In this document: positions 33,400-45,419 of the stretch, one piece after another | Layout of the letters: each line of letters begins with the position of its first letter | How positions within the stretch are numbered: position 1 is the first letter of the stretch | Assembly (NCBI GenBank): GCA_015680685.1 | Contig: MNCI01008638.1 | Span: 68,439-132,438, forward strand | Origin: Gnetum montanum | Taxonomy: Eukaryota > Streptophyta > Gnetopsida > Gnetales > Gnetaceae | DNA length: 64,000 nucleotides | Direction of reading: 5' to 3' | Translations under genes and position numbers: made by a program | The notes under the pieces: generated by a model | Told to the model about the DNA's origin: nothing | Databases searched by the model: none | What the model saw: the letters and a program-made list of their open reading frames with translations, nothing else

Positions 33400-35042
33400 A
33401 CAAGGCAACCAACGACATGGATTGGTAAGGACTTTGTAGGGCTATTAGTTCAAAAGAATGATCTTTTTCTAGGTAGCGTTACATTGTTGCGACTATGTAG
33501 GAATTTTGCCTTGCATGAATGGAGTAGATAATAATTGGATTTAGGATGAAGGGACATGTGCTGAAGGATGAGGAGGATGATAAGGATATGGGGACTCCAC
33601 TCTAGGGAATAGAGAATGAGCTCTATAGTACTCGAGAGGGTATTAGTGATGCTGAAAAGAAGCATGACTGGAAGAGTCACACAAAGACATGGATTGCTGA
33701 ACATAGTTCCTATATGAATATGGTTTCTTATAAGGGTACTAAGCCTCAGTGGTGGCATCCCCCACAACTGTGGATTCTACCACTGATGATACTACTCATA
33801 TGATTATGGTGAAGCTCCACTTGGATAGTAAACTTATTGTTGCTAGTGGACCTACCTAGGATTACCTTGAGGATAAGAAAATCTTCTAGATGCTTGCCTT
33901 CTTGTCAACCTTGGATTCAGAGCATACACCCCAGATTCTTACAAGTGTGACCTAATAGGGAAACATCCCTTAGGATGTTCATATTGGCAAATGTCACATC
34001 CATCATTAACATCTAATTCTAACTTCACAACCTCTTCTATTGTAGTAGCTTTACCCTTACCCCTTTGGTAGGCACATTCATCTTTCTTTCTTCTCCTACA
34101 ATCCCCTTTGGTAAGCACATTCATCTTCCTTTCTTCTCCTATGATCATGATTACTACCCTGCTCTTTGGATTCCTCTGTAATTCTCATAGCAATTTGGAA
34201 CTTTTCATCCAAAGATTCCTGCATTTTATCCACCTTAGCCAAGATTTCGGAAACAAGTTTTTGAATTGGCAAGGTTTTTCACTACACCACTTCATCAAGC
34301 GATGCCTCCCCCTCACTGCCATAGAATTAAACCTTCCTTTTTTTGATGGAAGTGTCCCAGTTATATTCATCAGCACTTTCCTATTTTCTCAATTATCCTT
34401 CTTCTTTTGCAACCTACTTGATTAGCCTTTAGATCTAACGAGCCCTTAATTCTAAAAATATTCATTAGGCATAGACCCCAAGAGTTCTCCTCATTTTTGA
34501 TTGAATCCCATCTATGATATGGCGAAGCTGCTCCCACCAAGAATAACCATGACTTAAACATATGTGCAAAAAGGAATAATACCTGTAATGGCTACATCCA
34601 AGGGTTCATCCCTTGTCACCATTCTTGAATTTGCTTTCTTAGATTGAATACTTGGGAGTATTTTTGATATTTGTCATTAAACAGTTCAAGCATTGTACTT
34701 TATCTACGAGTTGATTCCAGCTCAAAAGAGCAGTACGAACTTTCTGCTTCTTTTGTGAATATCCTCGAAAATAGCTGAAGTTTATGCTAGTCATTCTCTA
34801 TTTTATGCAAGGCACAAGAATCATTAAAGGCTTGAAGATGGGTCTATGGATCTGAGTTATATCCCCCTCAAATCTGGGGATATTGTTCATATCCAACCTC
34901 TTAATTTTGCTATCTTTCACATGCTTGGTTAAATGTCTGATTACCTCTACTATGTTCAACATGCTTCAAGTTATAAGCAAAGGATCATCATCATCATGGT
35001 TTTGATGATGCCTATGATGTCCTCTACTACCCCTTCATTCAT
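33400..35042 (-). pseudogene. Gag of gypsy copy 2, segment downstream of the nested element
   Basis: Homologous to about 3000-4520 of copy 1, including the charged segment near 33939-34148. That segment carries a short tandem repeat, RRKKDECAYQRG-like, from a duplicated stretch at 34060-34130. The block continues across the nested element at 43654. Confidence 0.65.
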
Positions 35043-35047
35043 GGTAG
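35043..35047. other. Target-site duplication GGTAG, left copy
   Basis: GGTAG directly precedes the LTR start TGTACTG at 35048. The same five bases directly follow the other LTR at 43649-43653. This proves the element boundaries and its insertion into gypsy copy 2. Confidence 0.93.
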
Positions 35048-36492
35048 TGTACTGACCTAAATCGTTGGTGTAAGGCTGGAAGGGAAATAGACACCAAGAG
35101 ATCTTCGGGCACACATAACTGACCCTGCCTTCGCTTGAGGGCAAGCTAGAAAAGTAAACGAAGGCAAAGTGCCTTAGATGCTCTGCATGCAAATCAACCA
35201 AGGACTTCCCCAAGTGAAAGCTACAGCTAGCACTGGGATTAGCGTAAATGGTGTAAACAGAATGCAAACAGCAATACAAAATGTAAATAGAGCATCCTGA
35301 GTTATAAATAAAGCGTAAACAGAGCTATATTGTAAAAAAAGCGTAAACCAAAGTAAATAATGTAAATGGAAGGCAATAATGAAATTTTATTATATTTTTT
35401 TTTAAAAAATGTGCACCGGTCAAAGCGTAGTTGCACATATGTGGATGGCAAGTCAAACGCCTAGCCCCAGAATGATATGACATGATGATGCGATGATGTG
35501 ATGTGATGAATGTGAGAAATGCTTAGATGCCAATAGTCAGGTGTGCTGAGTGCCCAAGGATTATAGGTTCTATCGTCTCTCAAAATTGCCAATCTTTACA
35601 ATTTTTGCCTCCAATTTTTGCCTCCCCAATTTTGCCTCCTTCAATTTTTTGGCCACTTCAATTTTTTGGCCCCTATTTTATGTGAATTGATAGGGTATTT
35701 ATAGGGTTGGGCCAGGCTCGGGCATGAAATCCAAGAATGGAATCAATGGCTGTGAGATGAGAGGAAAGAAGATCTGGTGACATGTGTCCCATGGATAGTT
35801 GGCACGAGTTGGATGTGTGTTGGATAGTTGCATTTTTTGACTAGGTTCAATGTATCTGTGTTGGATAGTTGTGCACAAGTTGGATGTGTGTTGGATAGTT
35901 GCATTCTTTGACCAGGTTCATTGCATTTTACAATTTATGGGTTATTTAAGCCCATGAAAGTACATTTAATTTAGACCATGGGGGCTTGACATGCCCACAA
36001 ATGGGGATTTATAATGAAATGTACAACAAGAGAAATTTGACTGCCCAGCGTGACCTGCACTGTGACCTGCAATGTGACCTCCAAAACTTGCAATTTTGAA
36101 CTGAAATCTAGAATTTCTGAAGGCTGGGACCCATATTTATCAATAGTGGACCCTGAGGACTACTTACACCCTTGAAATCAAGTCATTTTGGCTCAGTTTT
36201 GGGGCTCTAAAAGTTGTTGACGTTGATCCTTACGCTGTGCAACGTCTGAAAAAGTAACCAAAGTGTACTTAGCCAAAACCAAATATTTTGAACCTAAAAC
36301 TTTTGATTCTAGATGATGGAAGTTGGTGTAGTTGCTTGTGGGTCCCAGGGGGACCTTGCCTATTGAATCATGGACCATCGGGGACTATTTCAGAGGCCTC
36401 CAAGTTTGGTCATGCTGTACTCATGTTGGGCAGCACCACGACTTAACTTGATTCTTATCTAAAAGTGCTAGGCCAAAATTAGTGATGTTTCA
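35048..36492 (-). repeat. 3' LTR of the nested gag-protease element
   Basis: Plus-strand ends are TGTACTGACC and GTGATGTTTCA. It pairs with 42188-43648. Just inside it, the minus strand reads CAAAGAGGGACGAA, a plausible polypurine tract. Confidence 0.92.
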
Positions 36493-37016
36493 TTCGTCCC
36501 TCTTTGTTGACTTCTGGAGGAATCTACCCGAGAGGTGTTGACAAAGAAGTGCAAAACACCATGAACAAACAAATACCAAACATTAACCGTCAGTCCTTGG
36601 CCGGATGTCATCACTCTATTTTCAAAAGTACACGGGATTGAGGAAATGTGGTTCAAGATGCAAGGGATTAGTTATAACTGGGGAAGTCAGAAGTTGATCA
36701 ATTGTTATGATTGCTACCGGGATCGTGGGAGAGGAATGCTCTCATAGGAATCAGCTCTGTCTCTAGTCCTTGTCAATAGACTTGGATCCAAGACATAGGA
36801 GGTGTGTTTTTTGGAGAAACGGGACTCATAAAGAGTGTTTATGGGACCCGTTGAAAATAGCCAAAGCCATGCAATGATGTGCAACATGGTCTCTTTAAGA
36901 CACAAGTGTAACTATTTTTCAAGATAATTGCCTTCTCGCCTAGGGCTTGTATGAGAATGGCCAATAGTCTTTTGTTTATGATGTCAACGGGATCATGAAG
37001 ACCTTTTCTGTGCATT

Positions 37017-37125
37017 TTGCTCTTTGACCTTTTCTGCTTTTTTCTTTTTTGTTTGTTCTCGTTTGTTTTTTCTTTTTTTTTGCCTTTCTTTATCTTTCTT
37101 TTGCTTTTATTTTTCTTTTTCTCTT
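37017..37125. repeat. T-rich low-complexity tract
   Basis: A long CTTTTT/GTTTTT tract inside the 3' part of the nested element. Apparent Lys-rich or Phe-rich reading frames here are composition artefacts. Confidence 0.85.
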
Positions 37126-37699
37126 TGGTATTTTTGAAAGAGCTTGCTTTTAGTGCTATGCTCATGTTTGAGCACTTGCATTTTATGTCATGCATTGTGT
37201 ACTGTGTTTTGCATTGTGGCTGCTTAGGGAGTTACAGTGTGTAACAATGTATCAAGAGTTTTGAGATGAGTGGAATGTATCAAGGGGGATGTAATTGAAT
37301 AAGATAAGGGAGCATGATGGGGAATATGGAATGTATCAGGAGTCGGGAATGTACTTATGAATAGATTGATTAACCCAGTTGCGTGCGTCAGGAAAAATGT
37401 GATACTTTGTCATCATGATGAAGTGCATCTATGCACGAACTCCTTAGAAGTGTCATCCTACAAACACAACTCTAAGAAGACAAGAAAACCACAAATGAAA
37501 TAGTTAGCTAAACACTTTAAACAAGGATATGGAGTTACCACGTGCAATTTTCAAAGTAGACAGAATCATGAACAACATTAGTTTCATTAGGGCCCATGAG
37601 ATGAATCATGCACCAAGTCTTTGTAGAACATGAACAGCTGATTGCAATGATACATCTTTTCAAGTTTTTCCTGGTTGTCGATGATGTCACTAGTTTATA

Positions 37700-38090
37700 T
37701 TCTTAGCGGACTATTGTGGATTAGTTTCACGTCATAACCCCTTGGACGGTGCCAGTTTAACATCGTGGCAGATGGTGCATTGCTAGTTTATAGTCATAGC
37801 AGACTGTGAAGAGGCAAACTAGTTTATAGTCTTAGTGGACTTTGGATGTTAGTTTCATGTCATGGCGGATGAATGTAGCAGTTTAGTGTCATACCAGACA
37901 GAGCTCTATGGTACTAGTTTTAAGTTATGATCCAAGACTACTTTGTGGTATCAGTTTTATGTCATGATCCAGGACTACTCTCAGGTATCAGTTTTAAGTC
38001 ATGATCTGGGACTACTCTGTGGTATCAGTTTTAAGTCATGATCCAGGACTGTTCTGTGCCAGTTTATAGTCATAGCGTACTGATGCTTAC
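37700..38090. repeat. Tandem repeats of about 37 bp in the nested element
   Basis: Units of the form CAGTTTTAAGTCATGATCCA plus GGACTACTCTGTGGTAT recur at about 37-bp spacing from 37915 to 38060. A looser CTAGTTTATAGTC..AGCGGACT variant lies on either side (37690-37870, 38055-38085). A further variant lies at 39540-39600. They sit where pol would be expected. Confidence 0.85.
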
Positions 38091-38749
38091 CTTGCTTATG
38101 TAAAGTGTGATGCTACATGCATGGTCATGCTACGTGCCTGCGAGATCTTGCAAAAAATCAACTAGGAAGAAAAACAACATCAAGAGACACCTATTGTACA
38201 TAGATTTAGAATATATGAATGAAAGAAAAGCAATGCAAAAAAGTGATATTTTTAGGCCATTCCAGGCCGTATGCTAGTTTAAGTCTTTTCGGGCCATGTG
38301 TTTTTGTAGTTTTATGTTTTTATGTTTGATGTTTTTCAAATGCAATGTGTAAACTAAGTTGACAAACGTGTAAACAAAGAAAAATGTGTGATCTAAGTGA
38401 GCGGGCAAAATGTAAATGTAAATGCATAGGCTAGTGCAATGTAAACAAAAGTAAAAAATGCAAGGTAGGCAGAAGGTAGGCAAGCATCAAGCACATTTTT
38501 AGCCAAGGGAGAGTCTTGGTCATGTAGTTGCTGCCTAACTAGGCATGGATTAGGGAGCATGCAAGGTTTAGGGTCCTCTAGGGGGTTGTCGGCTTCAACC
38601 ACTCGTTCGAGTGTGTTAGCCTTAAGTATTGCATTGGTTGTCGTAGGTGTACCATTAAGAAACTCTTCTTCCAAAACTTGCACCATGTCTATGTCATGGA
38701 TAGTTGAAGAGGAAATGTTATCACCATGGATGATAAGTTGACCACCTTC

Positions 38750-39037
38750 TTATGGAAGGTGGATTTCTTGGTGGATGGAAGAGGAGATGGTCCTTAGTTG
38801 AGCTAGCCAAGGCCTGCCTAGAATCATGTTGAAACCTGGCATCTCCTCTATGATAGTGAAATCTGCACTAGTGGGGAATTGCTCTCCCGCTACAAAGGCT
38901 AATTTGATTATGCCCTTGACTGTGACATGTGATCCATTGAAGGATTTTAGACATGTGGTTTTGGTTGGCCTGATTTCATCTGCCAGGCCTAGCTTGTCGA
39001 TGACGGAGTACAGGACTATGTTCGTTGCTGCACCATC
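38750..39037 (-). pseudogene. Retropepsin of the nested element
   Basis: Minus strand from 39037: DGAATNIVLYSVIDKLGL. It continues through LAFVAGEQFPTSADFTI to MPGFNMILG.PWLAQ at about 38800. The DGAA catalytic block and the ILGxPWL block are both typical of LTR-element aspartic proteases. The codon for the catalytic Asp is the last triplet before the N gap (39038-39252). Stops are few; this is one of the better kept domains in the window. Confidence 0.82.
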
Positions 39038-39252
39038 NNNNNNNNNNNNNNNNNNNNNNNNNNNNNNNNNNNNNNNNNNNNNNNNNNNNNNNNNNNNNNN
39101 NNNNNNNNNNNNNNNNNNNNNNNNNNNNNNNNNNNNNNNNNNNNNNNNNNNNNNNNNNNNNNNNNNNNNNNNNNNNNNNNNNNNNNNNNNNNNNNNNNNN
39201 NNNNNNNNNNNNNNNNNNNNNNNNNNNNNNNNNNNNNNNNNNNNNNNNNNNN
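39038..39252. other. Assembly gap (N run)
   Basis: 215 consecutive N bases between the gag end and the protease of the nested element. Confidence 0.99.
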
Positions 39253-39254
39253 AC

Positions 39255-41953
39255 CTCTCGGGAGGGGGACTTAGGCTTGGTTTGCTTGGGGGTAGGGGCC
39301 CCAGTGTTCAGTTGTTGTTTGCTAGTTGTGGCCTTTGCTTCGGCCATGGGAGTTGCGAGGTGCTCATTTGTCCTCTTGCATTCCCATTTGGTGGGCCTAC
39401 CCGGGTTGCTAGTGGGGTCAACCCTTGAAGGAGGAGGGATTGAGATGTTGCTCACTATTGAGCTTCGGGTAGGTGAGGGGCCATCACGTTGTGGCACCTT
39501 CATGACAAAATGTTTCTTAGCGGTTTTTGTTGCTGCGTCATGCCAGTTTACCATCTTAGCAGATGATTCGTGCTAGTTTAACATCTTAGTGGACGATTTC
39601 TATGGAGCCTTGACCACAAAGGATGTTGTGGGTGCTTGGGGTGGCAGTTTGATGACAAAGGAAGGCCTTTTGCTTGTGGAGGCTGAGGGGACCTTTACCT
39701 TGTTAGGAGGCACACAGATCACAAAAGGTTGTTGCACAGGTTTGGGCTTGCCACCTATGCTAATTGAGTTTATGACATAGGAGGCATTTTCTACATTGGA
39801 TTGACTTGTCGTGTCAATCACTAGTTGGCCTTGTTTTATCATTCCCTGCAGGTCATCTTGCAAGGCATGATAGTTGTCTATATTGTGACTAGCCATTTGA
39901 TGGTAATGACAGTATTGGTCCAATTTAAAATGTTGTGGGACCAGGGGCTCATTTGGTACTGCTAAGGTGGGGTTCCTTAGTAGCTCGCAGTACCTATCAT
40001 GTCTTTGGTAGGTAATCTCTGATACATGTTTGTGTTGGATTTGCCTAGCTTTCAAGAGTTGCTTCAATAGTTGAGAGGGTTGCATAGGTAGTGGTGTATA
40101 CTTTGAGCGATCTTTGCACTGAAAGTTGGGCTTTGGAGTGGTCCCTACCAATGTAGGGGAGTTGGCACCAAAGTTGGCAGCTTTGTTAGCTAGGGCTTTA
40201 GGTTGCTTAGCTTTTGGGCTCCAGTTGGTTGCTTTTGTGATTGCAGCTACTGTTGCCTTGGTTGTGTTTTGCTTGAGAGTATGTTGGTTTTTGTAAGCCA
40301 CATAAGCTAGGTCATTGCTAGCTTGCACTGCTTCCTCTATGTCCTTAATTTATGTGAATGCTTGGCTCAAGGTACAGGGTTTTAAATAGTAAAGTTTCGA
40401 TTTAACAAAGTCATTCATGGCCGCCTTAAGGATGGTAAGCAGATATGTTTCAGGGATGGGCTTGTGAAGTTCATTGAGAGTTGCACTCCACCTTTGGATA
40501 AACTTTTGTGTTGGCTCTAATGATGCTTGTTTAATCTGAATCAGGCTATCCAGTGTGGCTTCAGGCTTTAGGTTATATTTAAAACAAGTAACAAACTGAT
40601 GTAACAAATCCTCTAGAGAGGATATGGAGTTACGGGGTAGAGCTTGGTACCAGTCTAAGGCTTTTCCCATTAAGGACATAGCAAATACACGCAGAATTAC
40701 ATGGGGCCATGCCTGAAGCAAAAGACTTTCGGTTCGGAATGTTACTAGGTGGGCATTTGGGTCTCCCTCTCCATTGTACTTGGTTAACTAAGGTAATGAG
40801 ACTCCCTTTGGCAAGGTTAAGGGCAGAACTAAGGGGTCAATTGGGTCATCTTGATAGAAATCTGGTACTTTGACTTCCTCATTGTTCAAAGTTTTAAGGT
40901 GTTTTAATTCTTTTGCCAAAGAGTGCATCATTTTTGTGTGTCTGCCCATTCTTGGACAGTAGGCAAACCAGTGGATTTAGTGGATTTTGGATGATAATGA
41001 CTTAATTGTTGCATTGTTTGTGGAAAGAAAGGTTGTTAGGCTAACATTTGTTGTGGTGGGATGGTATTCAGGACTGAGACTACTCGTGGAACCCACTGCC
41101 CAGCCACAGGTTGTGAGGTAACACCCTGAACATGTTGGGTTGGAGTAATCAATGGTGCTCCATGGATTTGTACCTGAGGTATGTAATAGATGGATGTGGA
41201 AGTTGGTATGAATGATGGAATTCCAATTACTTGAGGTCGAAAGATTGACCCTGCATTAGTTTGGGGAGGGAGTTTTTGGGACTGTATTTGTGGAGGAATG
41301 ATGGAAGTGGATGCATCAGAGTGAAAATTATTGAGTACGGAGAAGATAGGAATGGAAGTAGGTACCTCTTGTCAAGAAATTGGCGCTCGAGTATTTGCGG
41401 ATGAAGGAGGAAGCACAATTTCTTCCAGGAAAGGGTGGAACAATGGGTTTGTGTAGGCATGGGGACTAACAGTATGGTAGAAATCTCCATGTTCAGATTG
41501 GGCTGCAAAATCATCTTCCTCATCTTGAGGCTCTATTGACGGTAGCTGTAAGGCTTGACTTCTAGCCATAAGAAGCTGGGATATGAGTTTATGATGGTGT
41601 TCAGACAACGAGATTATATCAAATACTGAAGGGATGAACTCACGACCTCCTTTGTGGACAAGTTCATAATCTTGTTTCGCTTCCCTTTCCACACGATTGA
41701 TAGGCAAGTTGGCTTGGATTTTTACACAAATGAAGTTATATTGTTCAAGGCTTAGTGTGGCTCACTTTGGTTGGATTGTGGTATCAAATGTGTTAGGCAT
41801 TGATGTAGAAGGTTGATCTGGATTCATATTCACAAGTTGGGTTGTGAAAGTTTCTATTTGTAGAAAATGGCTAACTTTAAAAATGAAAAAAAAAAGAAAA
41901 AATATAAAAATATATAAAAAAATAAAAAAAATGACTAAATTTGCCGGTAGCAA
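39255..41953 (-). pseudogene. Gag polyprotein of the nested element, broken by stops
   Basis: Minus strand. The start is probably MNPDQPSTSMPN near 41830. A conserved acidic N-terminal region at 41372-41707 (IEPQDEEDDFAAQSEHGDFY) follows. The gag core at 40350-40721 has SLMGKALDWYQALPRNSISS..LLHQFVTCF, typical of the Retrotrans_gag domain. The 40328-39600 segment (242 codons open) contains DQYCHYHQMASHNIDNYHAL, the CxxH-type motif before protease common in Tat/Ogre gag proteins. Then comes a basic linker. The frame is interrupted between these pieces. Confidence 0.8.
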
Positions 41954-42160
41954 GAAAATGGATAAGTGTAAAAATGAAAAAAAAATGCTAAGTATGAAAA
42001 TGCAGGGAAAAAAATGCTAAGTGTGAAAACTGCTAAAAATGGCCAACTTTAGTGCTACACTCACTACACTGGAGCTTGCTATGCTTTGAAAAATTGTTAT
42101 GTTCTCTAGAACATCCAGAGTTTTGACTAAGTGCTAATAAAAAATGTAGACAGAGTAGGT

Positions 42161-42182
42161 TCATGCCCTCCTTCTAGCGCCA
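42161..42182 (-). promoter_or_regulatory. Primer-binding site of the nested element
   Basis: On the minus strand, six bases inside the LTR end, the sequence is TGGCGCTAGAAGGAGGGC. The same motif flanks the LTRs at 57706 and 59128. A decayed form (TGGTGCTAAAAGGAGGAC) lies at about 51141-51158. I could not assign the primer tRNA. Confidence 0.7.
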
Positions 42183-42187
42183 AAAAA

Positions 42188-43648
42188 TGTATTGACCTAA
42201 ATCATCGGTGTAAGGCTGGAAGAGAAATAGACACCAAGAGATCGTTGGGCATGCACAGCTGACCCTGCCTTCGCTTGAGGGCAAGCTAGAAAAGTAAACG
42301 AAGATAGAGTACTTTGGATGGTCTACACTCAAATCAACCAAGGACTTCCCCAAGCGTTAGCTACGGCTAGCACTGGGATTAGCGTAAACGGTGTAAACAG
42401 AATGTAAACGGCGACACGAAATGTAAATAGAGCGTAATGAATTATAAATAAAGCGTAAATAGAGCTATATTGTAAACAAAGCATAAACCGAAGTAANCAT
42501 GCCCAACGATCTCTTGGTGTCTATTTCTCTTCCAGCCTTACACCGATGATTTAGGTCAATACATTTTTTGGCGCTAGAAGGAGGGCATGAACCTACTCTG
42601 TCTACATTTTTTATTAGCACTTAGTCAANCATGATGTGAAGTGATGAATGTGAGAAATTCTTGGATGCCAACAGTCAAGTGTGCCAAGCGCCCAAGGATT
42701 GCAGATTCTATCCTCTCTCAGAATTGCCAATCTCTATAATTTTTGCTTCCTCCAATTTTTTTTGCCTTCAATTTTTGCCTCCTCAATTTTGCCTCCTTCA
42801 ATTTTTTGGCCCCTTCAATTTTTTGGCCTCTAGTTTATGTGAATTGATAGGGTATTTATAGGGTTCGGCTGGGCTCAGGCATGAAATCCAAGAATGAAAT
42901 CAATGGCTATGAGATGAGAGAAAAGCAGATCTAACAACATGTATCCCATGGATAGTTGGCACGAGTTGGATGTGTGCTGGATATTTGCATTCTTTGACTA
43001 GGTTCAATGTATCTATGTTGGATAGTTGTGCATGAGTTGGATGTGTGTTGGATAGTTGCATTCTTTGATCAGGTTCATTTCATTTTACAATTTATGGGTT
43101 TTTCAAGCCCATGAAAGTACATTTAATTAAGACCATGAAGGCTTAACATACCCACAAATCGGGATTTATAATGAAATGTACACAAGAGAAATTTGATTGC
43201 CTAGCGTGACTTGCAGTGTGACTTGTAATGTGACCTCCAAAACTTGCAATTTTGAGTTGAAATCTAGAATTTTTGAAGGCTAGGACCCATATTTATCAAT
43301 AGTGGACCCTGAGGATGACTTACACCCTTGAAATCAAGTCATTTTGGCTCAGTTTTGGGGCTCTAAAAGTTGGTGGCGCTGATCCTTACACTGTGCAGCG
43401 TCTAAAAAAGTAACCAAAGTGTACTTAGCCAAAACCAAATATTTTGAACCTAAAAATTTTGATTCTGGATGCTGGAAGTTGGTGTAGTTGCCTGTGGACC
43501 CCAGGGGGACCTTGCCTGTTGAATCATGGGCCATCAGGGGCTGTTTCGGAGGCCTCCAAGTTTGGTCACGCTATACTCATGCTGGGTAGCAGCATGACTT
43601 AGCTTGATTCTTGTCTAAAAGTGCTAGGCCAAAATTAGTGGTGTTTCA
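42188..43648 (-). repeat. 5' LTR of the nested gag-protease element
   Basis: Partner of 35048-36492 with the same ends (TGTATTGACC, GTGGTGTTTCA). Its internal stretch 42497-42629 is foreign: see the inverted copy annotated there. Outside that stretch the two LTRs align along their length. Confidence 0.92.
42497..42629. other. Inverted copy of nearby sequence between two single N bases (likely assembly artefact)
   Basis: 42498-42628 (131 bp) is the exact reverse complement of 42123-42253. It sits between isolated N characters at 42497 and 42629 and replaces the sequence present at the matching place of the other LTR (about 35360-35490). Perfect identity inside an old, diverged LTR together with single-N borders points to gap filling or scaffolding rather than biology. 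Confidence 0.9.
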
Positions 43649-43653
43649 GGTAG
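43649..43653. other. Target-site duplication GGTAG, right copy
   Basis: Second copy of the 5-bp target site, directly after the LTR end at 43648. Confidence 0.93.
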
Positions 43654-44380
43654 GGCTTATGATTATTATTATCCTATCATTCACCTCCATCACGGTTTTA
43701 CCCTCTATGGTTTCTATCAAATTCAGAGGAAGAAGAAGATGCAGATGAAGAGGATAAAGAGGGAGGAGGAATGTCACCACCATGGTATCTACCACCTTCT
43801 CTTTGCTTGTGATAGCCACAACTATCAGTTTTATTATCATCATGATGCTTGCCCAAGCCCTTACCTTAACTCCCACTTTTTCCTAAACCAGGATTGTTGA
43901 TAGTGGTCTATAGGTTTGGGTTTAAGCCCCCTTCATCAAAGTCAATGGATGGAGAATCTTCCTGTTGAGAATCTCTAAAGGGAGGATTCTCATTATTTTT
44001 TTGGTTCAGTAAGAATAAGGGATTAGTGAACTATTTCCCCTTCATAGCTTCATGGCACTTCTCCTAGTGGTAATCTCTTTTGTGTTATGTTTTAGTGGGA
44101 TGGTAGTCTCAATAATCATGGTCCTGCATAATGTATTCTTCACGGAGATCCTAAATGCCCAAACTCTTAAGAGTTTGGAATAGCATCCCAAGAATAGATC
44201 GATCGAGTAGCAACACAATGTTGCCCTCCATGTCTCTCTGCCATAGTTATTCATTCTGGTCTAGGATGAAGGTAAAATTAAGCACAAACTCATTTGGATG
44301 AGTATACACCACTTTGAATTCTTGGGGCACTAGTGATTTTGATTCATCTACCTATGAGAAGAAGAAATTTTCACTTAGAA
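43654..44380 (-). pseudogene. Gag of gypsy copy 2, segment upstream of the nested element
   Basis: Matches 4605-5060 of copy 1, including the low-complexity His/Leu segment (LLPLYPLHLHLL) and the block ATLCCYSIDLFLGCYSKLLR, which corresponds to ATLSCPWNDLYLGCCFKLLR in copy 1. Stops are present. Confidence 0.7.
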
Positions 44381-44507
44381 GAAAAATAATAGTGTGCTTT
44401 AAGTATAATTATTATTATTGTTTTAATGATTATGGCTTTAAGATTCATTCCAACAATCTTAAATAATTTTCACTAAGTCTTAGAGAGCACACGCAGCAAA
44501 CTACAAG

Positions 44508-44525
44508 TCCCCCAACAACGATGCC
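44508..44525 (-). promoter_or_regulatory. Primer-binding site of gypsy copy 2
   Basis: On the minus strand it is TGGCATCGTTGTTGGGGG. Compared with the tRNA-Asp type TGGCGCCGTTGCCGGGGA, all differences are transitions, at partly different positions from copy 1. Confidence 0.78.
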
Positions 44526-44527
44526 AA

Positions 44528-45407
44528 TGATGAGTAGTGAATAGATCCTACTCCCAACCATACAAATCACAAGCATTTATGCATGATCTGGTCAAATTCC
44601 AAGGACTTCTAGCCTTCTAAGTACACTAGTTTTAGGAGGTGAATCAACTATCGCAATCATTATCTTCCTAATTACACTTGTGAGTACAAGGGTATGGTTA
44701 AGTATAACTGAGGCATATGATTTTTATCATTTTTATCATTTTATGATCTAAGTTGCCTATGAATAAAGAATAAAGTGTAAAGATATTTAATTACTAATTT
44801 AATCAAATCAACTAGCTAACACTTAACTAATCCTAACATAAGCATTCATACCTACTTGTCACACACATCCTAAACACGTATAATGCTACTAGGCTACTAA
44901 ATGTTAAGCGTTACTGGGATTACCAAGCGTTATACATATGCTCGAAGTGGTCATACTTATGTGTTTTAATTAATCACTATTTAATCTATTTTAATTAATT
45001 AATTAATTACTTAATTACTTAAAAAATTAAAGGAAATTGCTTAAAATATTAAATGCATAAAGGAAACAATTACTCTATTTTAATGTGCTACAAGGTTTAT
45101 CAAAAAGATCATCTTTATTGTCACACACACTACAGTACTTAGGTACAACAGTGCTCGAATAAAAATCCGTACACTCTTTGACTCCTACTACAGGCACATA
45201 GAAAATATTCTAACTTTGAAAAACAAAAACTGTTATAGCTTCACTAAAACTTGTGAAAGGAATGCCATAAATGTGATGGAAGGTGCACATTTATAGGCAA
45301 AAATAGGATGCCCTGTTGATAGGTACACATCAACAAGTCAAACCCTGCATCCATAAGATCACATCGATGGGGTTACGTCAATGCGGCCAAACCATGCTGC
45401 ATCATCA
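44528..45407 (-). repeat. 5' LTR of gypsy copy 2
   Basis: Ends TGATGAG and CATCATCA on the plus strand, pairing with 5282-6130. It directly abuts the RT fragment of a different element at 45408, so this element inserted into, or truncates, that one. Confidence 0.85.
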
Positions 45408-45419
45408 ACTAGAAAAAGA

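Larger units (their letters stand above)
35048..43648 (-). mobile_element. Nested non-autonomous LTR element with gag and protease but no RT or integrase
   Basis: The 8601-bp element is bounded by LTRs 35048-36492 and 42188-43648 and by a GGTAG target duplication. The interior (36493-42187) on the minus strand carries a PBS, a gag with retrotransposon-gag motifs, and an aspartic protease. The remaining 2.2 kb to the 3' LTR has only tandem repeats and low-complexity sequence. No RT, RNase H or integrase motif is seen on either strand. This matches the type described as TR-GAG, which depends on pol from another element. LTRs differ at about 30 of the first 245 aligned bases by eye, mostly transitions, so the insertion is old. 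Confidence 0.85.
29690..45407 (-). mobile_element. Decayed Ty3/gypsy element, Athila/Tat-like, copy 2, with a nested insertion
   Basis: Order on the minus strand from 45407: LTR, PBS, gag part 1 (43654-44380), nested element (35048-43648), gag part 2 (33400-35042), protease, RT, RNase H, integrase. It is related to copy 1 along its length. Removing the nested element and one TSD copy makes the gag segments contiguous relative to copy 1. The 3' LTR is not found; the region leftward (24760-29690) may be its 3' interior. The flank at the right end (ACTAG after 45407) has no partner that I can find. Confidence 0.8.

Noticed and set aside
37017-37244. Phe-rich and Lys-rich open frames on both strands
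   Set aside because: They arise from a T-rich tract inside the nested element and carry no domain signal.
38826-39037. Plus-strand open frame in the protease region
   Set aside because: It is the antisense shadow of the retropepsin, which reads DGAATNIVLYSV on the minus strand.
38976-39576. Long open frames on both strands across the N gap
   Set aside because: They stay open only because N codons are read as X. The real coding signal here is the gag-protease of the nested element on the minus strand.
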